From assembly GCA_013298075.1 (NCBI GenBank), contig JAAFJG010000032.1, positions 1 to 48,329 of the forward strand: a stretch of 48,329 nucleotides of DNA. The letters run 5' to 3'. The DNA is from Cytophagales bacterium. Its GTDB lineage: Bacteria; Bacteroidota; Bacteroidia; Cytophagales; Microscillaceae. Below are positions 17,900 to 28,043 of this stretch, piece by piece. Made by a program: the position numbers and the translations under genes. Within the stretch, counting starts at the first letter, position 1, and the number at the start of each line of letters is the position of its first letter. The notes under the pieces are model-generated. The model was not told the origin of the DNA, ran no database searches, and worked only from the letters and a program-made list of their open reading frames with translations.

Positions 17900-19195
17900 A
17901 TGATTATGCTGACCAATAAAACAAAAAAATCAAAAATCACTCAATATTTGAGAGGTGCTTGCTTGTGTTTGTTAGCTTTCGTTTTCACTTTAAATCTTGC
18001 ATTTGCACAAGCCGACTCTACTAAAAAAGATGGCGGAGCAGCAGCAGGAGGCGGTGCTGGTGGAGCTGATTTAGAAGTAGGTAAAAGGCTTTGGGAAGGA
18101 AACTGTACTTCTTGCCACGGTGTTGGCGCAGATGTAGTAGTTGGTCCTGGCTTGAAAGGTATTTTAGAACGTAGAACTATCGAATGGTTGATTCCTTGGG
18201 TAAAAAACTCACAGGCGGTCATCAAAAGCGGTGATAAATATGCCGTTGAATTATTCGCTAAGTTTAATAAATCGGTTATGACAAGTTTTAATTTCAAAGA
18301 CGAAGAAATTAAAGCTATTTTTGCGTATGTAGATAAGGCAAGTAAAGAAGCACCAAAAGCAGCAGTTAAAGATGTACCACCAGGAACTGAACAACCAACA
18401 CCATCTGATTCATCAGGTTATTTTAATTTGATGTTAGGGATTTTGGTAGTTGTTTTATTGCTGATATTCTCTGTTTTGTTGGTGATGTTATCAATGGTGA
18501 GTAAATTTTTGAAACAAAAAGAAGATTTAAGCATTGAAGATAAAGAAGTTGTCAATCAAAAATTTGATGTATTAAATGTACTCCAAAATCGTGTAGTATT
18601 AGGTGGAATGGCATTATTATTTGCGATGTTTGTTTTAAAAACAACTTTAGATGGCATTACAAATATTGGCGTTCAACAAGGATATGCTCCTACACAACCG
18701 ATTGCATTTTCTCACAAATTGCACGCTGGACAATACGAAATTGATTGCGGATATTGCCACACAGGCGTATATAAAGGAAAATCAGCCACTATTCCATCAG
18801 CGAATATTTGTATGAATTGTCATAATTCAATCAAAAGAGGTTCTCCAGAAATTCAAAAAATTTATAAAGCGATTGAAAATAACAAACCAATTGAATGGGT
18901 AAGAATACATAATTTACCTGATTTGGCTTATTTCAATCACGCACAACATACAAATGTAGCAGGTTTGGCTTGTGAAAAATGTCACGGCGAAATAAAAGAA
19001 ATGGAAGTGGTGCAACAAAGAGCGCCATTGACAATGGGTTGGTGTATTAATTGCCATAGACAAACTGTGGTAGAACACGCGAAAGATAACAAATATTACG
19101 ATAGACTTATAGAGGCGCATGATAAACATCAAAAAGGCACTCCTATGACTGTAGAAAATATTGGTGGTTTAGAATGCTCAAAATGTCATTATTAA
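17900..19195 (+). CDS. actA: Alternative Complex III subunit ActA, multiheme cytochrome c
   Basis: 431 residues with six CxxCH heme sites. A signal peptide is followed by a monoheme domain (CTSCHG, with a likely Met ligand in SVMTSFNF). Two membrane segments in the middle enclose a short cytoplasmic loop. The periplasmic C-terminal domain has CGYCH, CMNCH, CEKCH, CINCH and CSKCH, the pentaheme ActA core. It carries electrons from quinol oxidation toward the oxidase at the periplasmic face. First gene of the actABCDEF operon, 34 bases before actB, with a small hairpin between. The extra N-terminal heme domain is an addition to the pentaheme form. Confidence 0.92.
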   Translation: MIMLTNKTKKSKITQYLRGACLCLLAFVFTLNLAFAQADSTKKDGGAAAGGGAGGADLEVGKRLWEGNCTSCHGVGADVVVGPGLKGILERRTIEWLIPWVKNSQAVIKSGDKYAVELFAKFNKSVMTSFNFKDEEIKAIFAYVDKASKEAPKAAVKDVPPGTEQPTPSDSSGYFNLMLGILVVVLLLIFSVLLVMLSMVSKFLKQKEDLSIEDKEVVNQKFDVLNVLQNRVVLGGMALLFAMFVLKTTLDGITNIGVQQGYAPTQPIAFSHKLHAGQYEIDCGYCHTGVYKGKSATIPSANICMNCHNSIKRGSPEIQKIYKAIENNKPIEWVRIHNLPDLAYFNHAQHTNVAGLACEKCHGEIKEMEVVQQRAPLTMGWCINCHRQTVVEHAKDNKYYDRLIEAHDKHQKGTPMTVENIGGLECSKCHY

Positions 19196-19204
19196 AAAAT
19201 TCCC

Positions 19205-19219
19205 AACCCCGTTGGGGTT
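19205..19219. other. Hairpin between actA and actB
   Basis: AACCCC and GGGGTT form a 6-bp GC-rich stem with a GTT loop, followed by ATTTTAA. It could be a partial terminator or an mRNA stability element. Confidence 0.45.
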
Positions 19220-19229
19220 ATTTTAAAAA

Positions 19230-22200
19230 ATGGAAGAATTAAACAAAGTATATTGGAGAGGCATCGAAGAACTTACAAATGATGTAGAATTTGTAAAGAA
19301 TGCCGAAAAAGAATTCGCTCACGATTTGCCTGATAGCAAACAAGGTGAGGAAAACAACAACCGTCGTGATTTCTTAAAATTAATGGGCTTTAGTGTGGCA
19401 GCAGCTTCTTTAGTAGCTTGCGAAGCACCTATTAAAAAAGCCATTCCTTTTTTGAATAAACCAGAAAATTTAGACCCAAGTATTCCTAATTATTATGCTT
19501 CGACTTTCTTTGAGGCAGGTGATTATGCAAGTATTGTAGTCAAAACAAGAGAAGGACGACCTATCAAAATTGAAGGAAATACATTGTCATCAATCTCAAA
19601 AGGAAAAACGAGTGCCAAAGCACAAGCATCTATTTTGAGTTTATATGATGGACAACGTTATCAATCATTTATGCAGAGCAAAAAGGCTGTTAAAATGGCT
19701 GACGCAGATAAAACTATCAAAGAAAAATTAAAATCTGCTCAAAATGTACGTATTCTTTCTTCTACTATTATTAGTCCTTCTACAAAGGCTATTGTAAAAG
19801 AATTTAAAGAAACGTATGAAAGCACAAAACACGTTACTTATGATAGTCTTTCTCAATATGGATTGACACAGGCACATAAAGAAGGTTTTGGAGTAGATGC
19901 GGTGCCGAGTTATGATTTTAGCAAAGCGAAAGTAATTGTAAGTTTTGGTTGTGATTTTTTAGGTACTTGGGTTTCGCCTGTTGAATTTTCAGGACAATAT
20001 GCTCAAATGCGTAAATTGAATAGCAAAGAACATAAAAATGCTAATATGTCAAAACATTTTCAGTTCGAAGCGAGAATGTCAATGACTGGCGCAAATGCAG
20101 ATATTCGTGTACCTGTAAAACCTTCGCAAGAAATTACTTTATTGGCAACTTTGTATGATAAAGTAAAAGGAACAGACATAAAGGCAAAAGATGCAAATGT
20201 TGAGTTGGCTTTACAAAAAGCAGCCAAAGAATTATTAGAAGCAAAAGGAGAAAGTTTGGTGGTAAGTGGTTCTAATGATGTCAATGCACAAATTTTGGTA
20301 GCGGGTATCAATGATATGTTAGGTAATTATGGTAGTACTATTGATATTAACACGCCTTTAAATACGTATCAAGGAAATGATAAAGCGGTAGAGGCTTTGA
20401 TTGAAGAGATAAAAGGTGGTGGAGTTGATGCGATTATATTTTACGGAGTTAATCCTGTATATGACCATTACAAAGGAGAAGAATTAAAAGCGGCTTTGAG
20501 TAAAGTTGGTTTGAAAATTTCTTTTGCCTCTCAACCTGATGAAACTTCTGATTTGTGTGATTTTGTTTGCCCTGATAATCATTATTTGGAATCTTGGGGA
20601 GATGCTGAGCCACGAAAAGGACATTATAGTTTAACACAACCTGCTATTACGCCTATTTTTAGTACACGTCAAGCACAAGAAAGTTTATTGGTGTGGGCTG
20701 GGAATAATAAACCTTATTATGATTATTTACGTTCTTTTTTGAATAAAGATTTATTTAAAAAACAAAGTAAATATAAAACTTTTGATAATTTCTTCACAGG
20801 AATTTTGCATGATGGAATATTAGTTACAACGGGTGCAGCTGCATTAGTAGTAGAAAATAAAGATGATGCGAAAGAAACTGCAGAGAAAAAAGAAGATAAA
20901 GAACCGAAAAAAGACGAAAAACCTGTTAAAAAAGCAGGTAAATTTGATGGTGATGCAGATGCAGCAGCAGGGAAATTAAGCGAATATAAAGATGGTGGAT
21001 TAGAAATAACTACTTATCAAAAATTGGCTATTGGAAATGGTGCAAATGCAAATAATCCTTGGTTACAAGAAATGCCTGACCCAATTACAAAAGCTTGTTG
21101 GGCAAATTACGCATCAATGTCGCCTAAAACAGCCAAAGAAAAAGGAGTTTCAAATGGTGATGTAGTAAAAATATCAGCAGGGAAAACAAGTTTCGAAGTG
21201 CCTGTTTTATTGCAACCAGGTCAAGCAGACAATACGATTGCGGTAGCTGTGGGATATGGTAGAAAAGTAAGTGGAAAAGTAGGTATAAATGTGGGAGCAA
21301 ATGTATTTCCTTTGACTGCCAAACAATATGATTCTGCCAGCATTTCAAAAACTGATAAAATTGACGAAGTAGCACAAACGCAAACTCATAATACAATTAT
21401 GGGACGTAGTATTATTCAAGAAGCAAGTTTATTAGATTACAAAGATAAACCAAATGCAGGTCGTGTATATCCTCACGTAAGTTCTTCTGATGGCAAAAGT
21501 CGTACTCCTTACGAAGTAACTTTGTGGAAAGGGCATCAATATTACAATCATTCTTGGGGAATGGCTATTGATTTGAACTCTTGCACAGGTTGTAGTGCTT
21601 GTACGATTGCTTGTCAAATAGAAAATAATGTACCTGTTGTAGGTAAAAAAGAAGTGTTAAATCGTCGTGAAATGCACTGGATTAGAATTGACCGCTATTA
21701 TAGCAGTGAAGAAAGTGCAGTAAGTTTTGGCGATATGGAAAAAGAAGCTGTCAATCCGCAGGTTACTTTTATGCCGATGATGTGCCAACATTGTAATAAT
21801 GCTCCTTGCGAAACGGTTTGCCCTGTATTAGCAACCACTCATAGTAGTGAAGGTTTGAACCAAATGACTTATAATCGTTGCATTGGAACACGTTATTGTG
21901 CTAATAACTGCCCATACAAAGTGCGTCGTTTTAACTGGTTTCATTACGCTGAAGATGATAGATTTACGGACATAAATTATGTTCAAACGTCAGATTTAGG
22001 CAGAATGGTTATCAATCCTGATGTTACGGTGCGTTCTCGTGGAATAATGGAAAAATGCAGTATGTGTATTCAACGTGTTCAAGCGGGAAAATTACAAGCG
22101 AAAAAAGAAAAACGCCACGTAAAAGATGGAGAAATCAAAACGGCTTGTCAGCAAGTTTGTCCTACTGATGCGATTACTTTTGGAGATATGAATGACATGG

Positions 22201-22445
22201 AAAGCCAAGTTTCTAAAGTATTGGGTATCGGAAAAGAAGTGAAAAAAGGCGAACATGGACATGAAGACGAAACGGTTTATTCAATGACAGAACCGCGTGC
22301 TTATCACGTATTAGAAGAAATAAACGTAAAACCTCAAGTTTCTTACTTGACCAAAATCCGTAATAATGATAAAAAATCAAAAGCGGCAAAAGGACATGGT
22401 GGCGGTCATAGCGACAAAAAAGAACACAAAGAGGCAGCACACTAA
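19230..22445 (+). CDS. actB: Alternative Complex III subunit ActB, molybdopterin-oxidoreductase-like and iron-sulfur protein
   Basis: 1071 residues. The N-terminus has a twin-arginine-like NRRDFLKLMG followed by LVAC, so Tat export and lipid anchoring are likely. Residues ~60-770 resemble molybdopterin oxidoreductases; ActB is known to lack the cofactor. The C-terminal ferredoxin part starts with CTGCSACTIAC at 785, then CQHCNNAPCETVC at 852, CIGTRYCANNCP and CSMC..CQQVCP, enough for four Fe-S clusters (three [4Fe-4S] and one [3Fe-4S] in characterised ACIII). A ~45-residue charged Lys/Glu/Asp stretch at ~540-587 interrupts the large domain. The tail is His-rich. It moves electrons from quinol to ActA. 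Confidence 0.93.
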   Translation: MEELNKVYWRGIEELTNDVEFVKNAEKEFAHDLPDSKQGEENNNRRDFLKLMGFSVAAASLVACEAPIKKAIPFLNKPENLDPSIPNYYASTFFEAGDYASIVVKTREGRPIKIEGNTLSSISKGKTSAKAQASILSLYDGQRYQSFMQSKKAVKMADADKTIKEKLKSAQNVRILSSTIISPSTKAIVKEFKETYESTKHVTYDSLSQYGLTQAHKEGFGVDAVPSYDFSKAKVIVSFGCDFLGTWVSPVEFSGQYAQMRKLNSKEHKNANMSKHFQFEARMSMTGANADIRVPVKPSQEITLLATLYDKVKGTDIKAKDANVELALQKAAKELLEAKGESLVVSGSNDVNAQILVAGINDMLGNYGSTIDINTPLNTYQGNDKAVEALIEEIKGGGVDAIIFYGVNPVYDHYKGEELKAALSKVGLKISFASQPDETSDLCDFVCPDNHYLESWGDAEPRKGHYSLTQPAITPIFSTRQAQESLLVWAGNNKPYYDYLRSFLNKDLFKKQSKYKTFDNFFTGILHDGILVTTGAAALVVENKDDAKETAEKKEDKEPKKDEKPVKKAGKFDGDADAAAGKLSEYKDGGLEITTYQKLAIGNGANANNPWLQEMPDPITKACWANYASMSPKTAKEKGVSNGDVVKISAGKTSFEVPVLLQPGQADNTIAVAVGYGRKVSGKVGINVGANVFPLTAKQYDSASISKTDKIDEVAQTQTHNTIMGRSIIQEASLLDYKDKPNAGRVYPHVSSSDGKSRTPYEVTLWKGHQYYNHSWGMAIDLNSCTGCSACTIACQIENNVPVVGKKEVLNRREMHWIRIDRYYSSEESAVSFGDMEKEAVNPQVTFMPMMCQHCNNAPCETVCPVLATTHSSEGLNQMTYNRCIGTRYCANNCPYKVRRFNWFHYAEDDRFTDINYVQTSDLGRMVINPDVTVRSRGIMEKCSMCIQRVQAGKLQAKKEKRHVKDGEIKTACQQVCPTDAITFGDMNDMESQVSKVLGIGKEVKKGEHGHEDETVYSMTEPRAYHVLEEINVKPQVSYLTKIRNNDKKSKAAKGHGGGHSDKKEHKEAAH

Positions 22446-22454
22446 ATATAAATC

Positions 22455-22480
22455 GGTAGGAATTTATTTTGATTCCTACC
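22455..22480. other. Hairpin between actB and actC
   Basis: A 9-bp perfect stem, GGTAGGAAT with ATTCCTACC, and an 8-base loop, not followed by a T-run. It looks more like a processing or stability hairpin than a terminator. Confidence 0.5.
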
Positions 22481-22513
22481 AAATAAATTGATTAAAAAAA
22501 AGAATATAAATAT

Positions 22514-23941
22514 ATGCAAATGACTTCACCTGTTCGTGAACCTCTTGTACTAAGACAGATTCACGACAAAAACCGCAAGACTACTATGCACGACGTAACA
22601 AATGATATTTGTCGTCAAGTAGAGGCTGCGCCCAATATGCGTTGGATGATGGCATTAGGGATTTCATTGATTGTTCTTGCTTACGGAAGTTATACTTTAT
22701 ATCGTACTTGGTTTTTTGGTATTGGAGAATGGGGACTGAACAAAACAGTAGGTTGGGCTTGGGATATCACAAACTTTGTATGGTGGGTAGGTATTGGACA
22801 TGCGGGAACTTTGATTTCAGCCGTTTTATTGTTGTTTCGCCAAAAATGGCGTGCTTCTATCAATCGTTCAGCAGAAGCGATGACTATTTTTGCTGTACTT
22901 TGTGCGGGTTCGTTTATTTTGATGCACATGGGAAGACCTTGGTTGGCACATTGGGCATTGCCTTTGCCAAATACCTATGGCTCGTTATGGGTAAACTTTA
23001 ACTCTCCTTTGGTTTGGGACGTATTCGCTATTAGTACATATTTGACTGTATCAGCCGTTTTTTGGTATGTTGGTTTGATTCCAGATTTAGCCACTATCAG
23101 AGAAAGAGCAACTAATCCAATTTCAAAATTTGTCTATGGACTTTTGAGTTTTGGTTGGGACGGTTCTACAAGAACTTGGGCAAGATATGAAATGGTTGCT
23201 TTAGTATTAGCAGGTCTTTCTACTCCTTTGGTACTTTCAGTACATACAATTGTAAGTTTTGACTTTGCAACTTCGGTGATTCCAGGTTGGCACACGACTA
23301 TATTTCCTCCTTATTTTGTTGCGGGTGCTATTTTTTCGGGCTTTGCAATGGTATTAACTTTAATGTTAATAACGAGATATGTTTTCAAATTAGAGCCTTA
23401 TATTACTTTGAATCACATCGAATCAATGAATAAAATCATTCTGGTAACTGGTTCGATTGTAGGGATTGCTTATATTACTGAATTTTTCATTGCTTGGTAT
23501 TCAGGTGTACCTTATGAACAATATGCATTTATCAATCGTATGTTCGGACCTTATTGGTGGGCATATTGGTCAATGATGAGTTGTAACGTAATTTCTCCAC
23601 AATTCTTTTGGTTTAAAGCGATGAGAAGAAATATTTATGCAACATTTGCTTTGTCTATTGTGGTAAATATTGGAATGTGGTTTGAGCGTTTTGTAATCAT
23701 TGTAACGTCATTACATAGAGATTATCTTCCATCAAGTTGGGTAATGTTTTGGCCTACTTATGTAGATGTTGGCGATTATTTGTTTTCATTCGGATTTTTC
23801 TTTACTTGTTTCTTCTTATTTGCTAAATTTTTGCCTGTAATCAATATGGCAGAGGTGAAAACAATTTTGGCTTCGTCTGATGAAGATGCGTCAGTACATT
23901 ATGCAGAAGAAGAGGAACACGCAAAAGAAAAAGCACACTAA
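22514..23941 (+). CDS. actC: Alternative Complex III subunit ActC, NrfD-like membrane protein
   Basis: 475 residues with about nine to ten hydrophobic segments, starting with [18 protein letters not shown], and NrfD/PsrC-family features. It is expected to form the quinol-binding site together with ActB on the periplasmic side and to be one of the two large membrane subunits. The conserved N-terminal soluble part [20 protein letters not shown] precedes the first segment. Start is the ATG at 22514; the M-x-M start leaves a three-residue ambiguity. Downstream actD follows after 33 bases. Confidence 0.93.
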   Translation: MQMTSPVREPLVLRQIHDKNRKTTMHDVTNDICRQVEAAPNMRWMMALGISLIVLAYGSYTLYRTWFFGIGEWGLNKTVGWAWDITNFVWWVGIGHAGTLISAVLLLFRQKWRASINRSAEAMTIFAVLCAGSFILMHMGRPWLAHWALPLPNTYGSLWVNFNSPLVWDVFAISTYLTVSAVFWYVGLIPDLATIRERATNPISKFVYGLLSFGWDGSTRTWARYEMVALVLAGLSTPLVLSVHTIVSFDFATSVIPGWHTTIFPPYFVAGAIFSGFAMVLTLMLITRYVFKLEPYITLNHIESMNKIILVTGSIVGIAYITEFFIAWYSGVPYEQYAFINRMFGPYWWAYWSMMSCNVISPQFFWFKAMRRNIYATFALSIVVNIGMWFERFVIIVTSLHRDYLPSSWVMFWPTYVDVGDYLFSFGFFFTCFFLFAKFLPVINMAEVKTILASSDEDASVHYAEEEEHAKEKAH

Positions 23942-23974
23942 CTATTAACTATTTTCAAAAACATTTAAAAAAAA

Positions 23975-24511
23975 ATGGAAAAAAAAGAAAAACAAGAATT
24001 TTTGGTGGGTGTATTTGATAACGAAAGCAAATTAATTTCGGCTATTGATACATTAAGAGCCAAAGGCTTGAAAATACACGACGTTTATACGCCGTATCCT
24101 GTGCATGATTTAGATGTGCATTTAGGATTTAAACGAACTCGATTAGCAAGAGCAGCCTTTTTATTTGGTATTACAGGAACTACTTTGGCAATCATTATGC
24201 AAAGTTATATGTTAGGATTTGCTTGGCCTATGATTATTGGTGGAAAAGACCATATTGCAGTGCCAGATTTTGTACCTGTTACCTTCGAATTAACTGTATT
24301 ATGTGCTTCTTTGGGTATGGTTGCGACTTTCTTAATTTCGAATGGCTTAGGACCAGGCAAAAAAGCCTTAATGTTTGATCCTCGAAGTACAGATGATAAA
24401 TATGTAATGGCTATTGACTTAGGTAAAAATTCAAAATTTACCAAAGAAACAATAGAAAAAATGTTGTTAGATAATGGAGTTTCAGAACAACCTAAAACAA
24501 AAGAAGTATAA
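23975..24511 (+). CDS. actD: Alternative Complex III subunit ActD (DUF3341)
   Basis: 178 residues with two membrane segments (~residues 57-78 and ~98-121) after a soluble N-terminal domain (FLVGVFDNESKLISAIDTLRA) with YTPYPVHDLD, the hallmark of DUF3341. Structural, peripheral ACIII subunit. Only five bases separate it from actE. Confidence 0.9.
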   Translation: MEKKEKQEFLVGVFDNESKLISAIDTLRAKGLKIHDVYTPYPVHDLDVHLGFKRTRLARAAFLFGITGTTLAIIMQSYMLGFAWPMIIGGKDHIAVPDFVPVTFELTVLCASLGMVATFLISNGLGPGKKALMFDPRSTDDKYVMAIDLGKNSKFTKETIEKMLLDNGVSEQPKTKEV

Positions 24512-24516
24512 AAAAC

Positions 24517-25503
24517 ATGAAAAAACTACAAAAAATTTCAGCGTTGGCACTTTTGGTGGGCGGTTTAGTATTGACTACAGCTTGTCATCGCAGTCCAAAT
24601 GACCCAGGTACAGAATTTGCTCCGCAAATGTATATTTCAAAAGCATACGAGCCATATTCTCAAACTGAGAAAAATAAAATAAATCCGTATGGAATGAATA
24701 TGCGTCTCCCTGCAAATAACACTGTTTCACGTCGTTTTTCAAATAATGTAACAGGAGAAACTTCTTATCAAGGAGATTTCATGTATTATGCCATTGGAAA
24801 AGGTGATGCAGGTTTAGCAGAAGCAGAAAAATCATTAAATCCTCCATTTGAGCCAGATGATAAAGTATTAGCAGAGGGACAAGTACTTTATACTCGTTAT
24901 TGTACTCCTTGTCATGGTGAAAAAGGTGACGGAAAAGGAAAAGTAGCAGAGTTATATAAAGGAGTGGCTAATATTAGTGCTTCGGGTGCTTTGAAAAGCG
25001 TTAATAGTGGACATATTTTTCACGTCATCACACACGGAAAGGGTCGTATGTGGTCGCATGCCTCACAACTTAATCCAGATGAACGTTGGAAAGTTGTATA
25101 TTATGTGCATACATTACAAGGACAAGAATTGAAAGGAAGACCTATCGAGTTTAAAGCCGAAAAAGGAGCTACTTTTGTTCTGAAAAGCGTACTTTTCAAA
25201 ACAGGTTCGAATGAATTAGATGAATCTTCTAAAAAAGATTTAGACCGTTTAGCAGATTTTATGAAGAAAAATCCAACCGTAACAGGCGAAATTTCTGGAC
25301 ATACTGACAATGAAGGTGATGCAAAGAAAAACCAAAAAATATCTGAAGAAAGAGCAAAAGTAGTTACTCAATATTTAGAAAAAGCAGGAATTTCTACTGA
25401 TAAATTGACAGAAGTTGGCTTAGGTGATAAACAACCAAAAGCATCGAATGATACAAAAGAAGGAAAGGCGCAAAATCGCCGTATTGAATTTAAAATCTTA
25501 TAA
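24517..25503 (+). CDS. actE: ActE-type monoheme cytochrome c fused to an OmpA-like peptidoglycan-binding domain
   Basis: 328 residues. The signal peptide ends TTAC, so Cys23 is probably lipidated. Residues ~120-200 are a cytochrome c domain with CTPCHG at 129-134 and a Met-containing C-terminal part, as in ActE of ACIII. From ~205 to the end is an OmpA/MotB-like domain with SGHTDNEG, SEERAKVV and NRRIEF. Asp264 and Arg279 are 15 residues apart, the same spacing as the diaminopimelate-binding pair in OmpA. The position between actD and actF confirms the ActE role. The fusion would tie the respiratory complex to peptidoglycan; I know of no standard ActE with this domain. Confidence 0.9.
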   Translation: MKKLQKISALALLVGGLVLTTACHRSPNDPGTEFAPQMYISKAYEPYSQTEKNKINPYGMNMRLPANNTVSRRFSNNVTGETSYQGDFMYYAIGKGDAGLAEAEKSLNPPFEPDDKVLAEGQVLYTRYCTPCHGEKGDGKGKVAELYKGVANISASGALKSVNSGHIFHVITHGKGRMWSHASQLNPDERWKVVYYVHTLQGQELKGRPIEFKAEKGATFVLKSVLFKTGSNELDESSKKDLDRLADFMKKNPTVTGEISGHTDNEGDAKKNQKISEERAKVVTQYLEKAGISTDKLTEVGLGDKQPKASNDTKEGKAQNRRIEFKIL

Positions 25504-25515
25504 TTTTTTGAAACA

Positions 25516-26874
25516 ATGGGAGCGCACAAAACTATCTCTTTAGCTGACGAAAAAATGCAGTATGAATTTACCGCCAAATTAAAAAGTCGTTTGATGATGA
25601 CCTTGGGAATTGGAGTGGTAATGTTAATTTTAGGTATTATTTTATTAAGTTTAGGCTTTGGTGAAACTCATCACGCCGCAGAACATGGCAAAGAAGCAGC
25701 AAAACACTCAGCCGAACATGGACATCATGAATATTATTGGTTTAAAAGAGTGATTGCAAATCTTTGGTTAAATGCAACTTTTTTTAATGGTATTGCTTTA
25801 ATTGGTGTATTCTTTTTAGCTTTCAATTATGTAGCACACGCAGGTTGGTCTGTTATTATCAAAAGAGTTCCAGAAACTTTTGGATATTTCTTACCAATTA
25901 GTATGGGGTCGATTATTGCTTTATTTTTATTACAAATAGCAATGGGCGATAATTACACATTATTTCATTGGACACACGCAGGTATTACAGACCCAAGTTC
26001 AAAAAATTATGATGCGATTATAGCAGGGAAATCAGGTTTCTTAAATGTTCCTTTTTTCTTTGCTCGTATGGTGATTTTCTTTGCTTTGTGGTATGGTTTA
26101 TTTAGAAGATTACGTAGTTTTTCTTTGCAAGAAGAGGAAATTAAAGACTTCAAAGCCTACTTAAAAAATCCAGTTATTTATAACAAAGCGGTTTATACGT
26201 CTGCTATATTTTTAGTAGTATTTGCTGTGAGTGAGTCGGTAATTTCTTGGGATTGGTTGATGTCTATTGATGTCCATTGGTTTAGTACAATGTATGGTTG
26301 GCAAAATTTTGCGAGTTGGTTTGTGTCAGGTTTGGCTACAATCACTTTGACTGTAATTTTATTAAAAGAACAAGGTTATTTAAAATCAGTAACAAAACAT
26401 CACTTACACGATTTAGGTAAATTTATGTTTGCGTTTAGCGTTTTTTGGTCTTATGTTACATTTTGTCAATTTTTATTGATTTATTATGCACACATTCCAG
26501 AGGAAACTACTTATTTTAATGCACGTTTAAATTTGTGGGACGGTTATTATAAATTCTTATTTTTCTTTAATTTCTTTATTAATTTTGCGTTTCCTTTGTT
26601 GGTTTTGATGGCAAAAGAAGCAAAACGTACTACTGTGATTTTGAAAGTAGTAGCGGGTGCAATTTTAATGGGACATTATTTAGATTTTTATTTAATGATA
26701 ATGCCGGGAACACTTGGCGATAATAGCGGATTTGGTTTTGTAGAAATTGGTTGTATTTTGATATTTGCAAGTTTATTTATTTATACGATTGCAAGTAACT
26801 TAGCAAAAGCACCAATGATTGCCAAAAATCACCCTTTTATTAAAGAGAGTCAGAACTTTAATCAGTTTAATTAA
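25516..26874 (+). CDS. actF: Alternative Complex III subunit ActF, membrane protein
   Basis: 452 residues, polytopic (about ten hydrophobic segments), a paralogue of ActC in fold. A His-rich stretch (HHAAEHGKEAAKHSAEHGHH) lies after the first membrane segment in a loop near residues 55-75. As the second large membrane subunit it may contribute a proton-conducting half channel. Last act gene, followed by a hairpin and then coxB. Confidence 0.9.
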   Translation: MGAHKTISLADEKMQYEFTAKLKSRLMMTLGIGVVMLILGIILLSLGFGETHHAAEHGKEAAKHSAEHGHHEYYWFKRVIANLWLNATFFNGIALIGVFFLAFNYVAHAGWSVIIKRVPETFGYFLPISMGSIIALFLLQIAMGDNYTLFHWTHAGITDPSSKNYDAIIAGKSGFLNVPFFFARMVIFFALWYGLFRRLRSFSLQEEEIKDFKAYLKNPVIYNKAVYTSAIFLVVFAVSESVISWDWLMSIDVHWFSTMYGWQNFASWFVSGLATITLTVILLKEQGYLKSVTKHHLHDLGKFMFAFSVFWSYVTFCQFLLIYYAHIPEETTYFNARLNLWDGYYKFLFFFNFFINFAFPLLVLMAKEAKRTTVILKVVAGAILMGHYLDFYLMIMPGTLGDNSGFGFVEIGCILIFASLFIYTIASNLAKAPMIAKNHPFIKESQNFNQFN

Positions 26875-26878
26875 GAAC

Positions 26879-26901
26879 AATATATACTTTTTGTATATAT
26901 T
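26879..26901 (+). terminator. AT-rich hairpin between actF and coxB
   Basis: AATATATAC (26879-26887) pairs with GTATATATT (26893-26901) around five T. It could partly separate ACIII from oxidase expression; the stem is weak because it is nearly all A and T. Confidence 0.4.
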
Positions 26902-26981
26902 TTAAAAAAAAGTTGTGTATTTTAAAACATAAAAAATACACAATTTATTATACTAATATATTTAAAAAAAAATCTAACAAT

Positions 26982-28037
26982 ATGCTTACTGTTATATTTG
27001 TATTAATAGGACTTTTAATTGTAGGAGTGTTCCTACTCTTATTCCGAGTGCAGTCGTTAGTTACAATATTACGTGATACCGATGAAAGAGGCGGTTTGAG
27101 TAATAGAATTAACGGTGCATTAATGTTGTTGGTGCCTTTGATAGGATTTTTTGCGGCTGTATATCACTATCCGATAGCTGCGAAACATTTCTTACCTGAA
27201 GCATCTTCTGTTCATGGCAAAGAAACTGATTCTTTGTTTTGGATAACGATTACCGTGGTTACTTTGATGTTTTTGTTTACGAATGCGGCTCTTTTTTGGT
27301 TTGCATTCAAATATCAATACAAACAAGGTAGAAAAGTTGTGTTTTTTGCTGATGACCATAAATTAGAATTGATATGGACTGCTGTGCCAGCGGTTATCAT
27401 GACAGTTTTAGTATTGTATGGTGCGTTAGTTTGGAATCGTGCTATGATGCAAGAGCCTCCAAAAGATGTTCAGGTGGTAGAAGTAATGGGGAAACAATTT
27501 GCTTGGCAAGTACGTTATCCGGGAAAAGATGGAAAATTAGGTAAATATGATTTTCGCTTAACCAACGATGCCACTGGCAATGAATTTGGGATTGACTTTG
27601 AAGATAAAAATTCAGAAGATGATTTTCTTCCAAGAGAAATCCATATTCCTGTAAACAAGCCTGTTTTATTAAAAATTAGGGCTAGAGATGTGTTACATAG
27701 TGTATTTATGCCTCATTTCAGAGTGAAGATGGACGCAGTGCCGGGTATGCCTACTCAATTTATGTTTACACCTACAAAAACAACAGTAGATATGAGAGCA
27801 TCTCTAGGAAATCCTAATTTTAATTATGAATTGGCTTGTACTGAGGTTTGTGGAAAAGGACACTTTGCGATGCGTTATTTAATTGTGGTTGATGATGAGC
27901 CTGACTATAACAAATGGTTGGCAGAACAAAAACCATTCTTAGAAGAAAAACCTGAATTCAAAGGAAAAGGTATGAAATCTTTGCGTAAGAAAAATGTCGC
28001 AACAAACGAAGAAATAAAAACTAAAAAAGATATTTAA
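26982..28037 (+). CDS. coxB: Cytochrome c oxidase subunit II
   Basis: 351 residues from the ATG at 26982. An upstream TTG at 26913 would add 23 residues of Lys-rich, non-conserved sequence, so I prefer the ATG, which opens with the first membrane segment MLTVIFVLIGLLIVG. Three hydrophobic segments precede the periplasmic cupredoxin domain. Binuclear CuA ligands are visible: His239, Cys286, Glu288, Cys290, His294 and Met297 (CTEVCGKGHFAM). It takes electrons from ActE/ActA-type cytochromes. No fused C-terminal heme c domain is present. Six bases before coxA. Confidence 0.93.
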   Translation: MLTVIFVLIGLLIVGVFLLLFRVQSLVTILRDTDERGGLSNRINGALMLLVPLIGFFAAVYHYPIAAKHFLPEASSVHGKETDSLFWITITVVTLMFLFTNAALFWFAFKYQYKQGRKVVFFADDHKLELIWTAVPAVIMTVLVLYGALVWNRAMMQEPPKDVQVVEVMGKQFAWQVRYPGKDGKLGKYDFRLTNDATGNEFGIDFEDKNSEDDFLPREIHIPVNKPVLLKIRARDVLHSVFMPHFRVKMDAVPGMPTQFMFTPTKTTVDMRASLGNPNFNYELACTEVCGKGHFAMRYLIVVDDEPDYNKWLAEQKPFLEEKPEFKGKGMKSLRKKNVATNEEIKTKKDI

Positions 28038-28043
28038 ACAAAT

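Noticed and set aside
17941-18297. 118-codon minus-strand frame inside actA
   Set aside because: It is a shadow of the Ala/Gly-rich actA reading frame, which has clear heme motifs.
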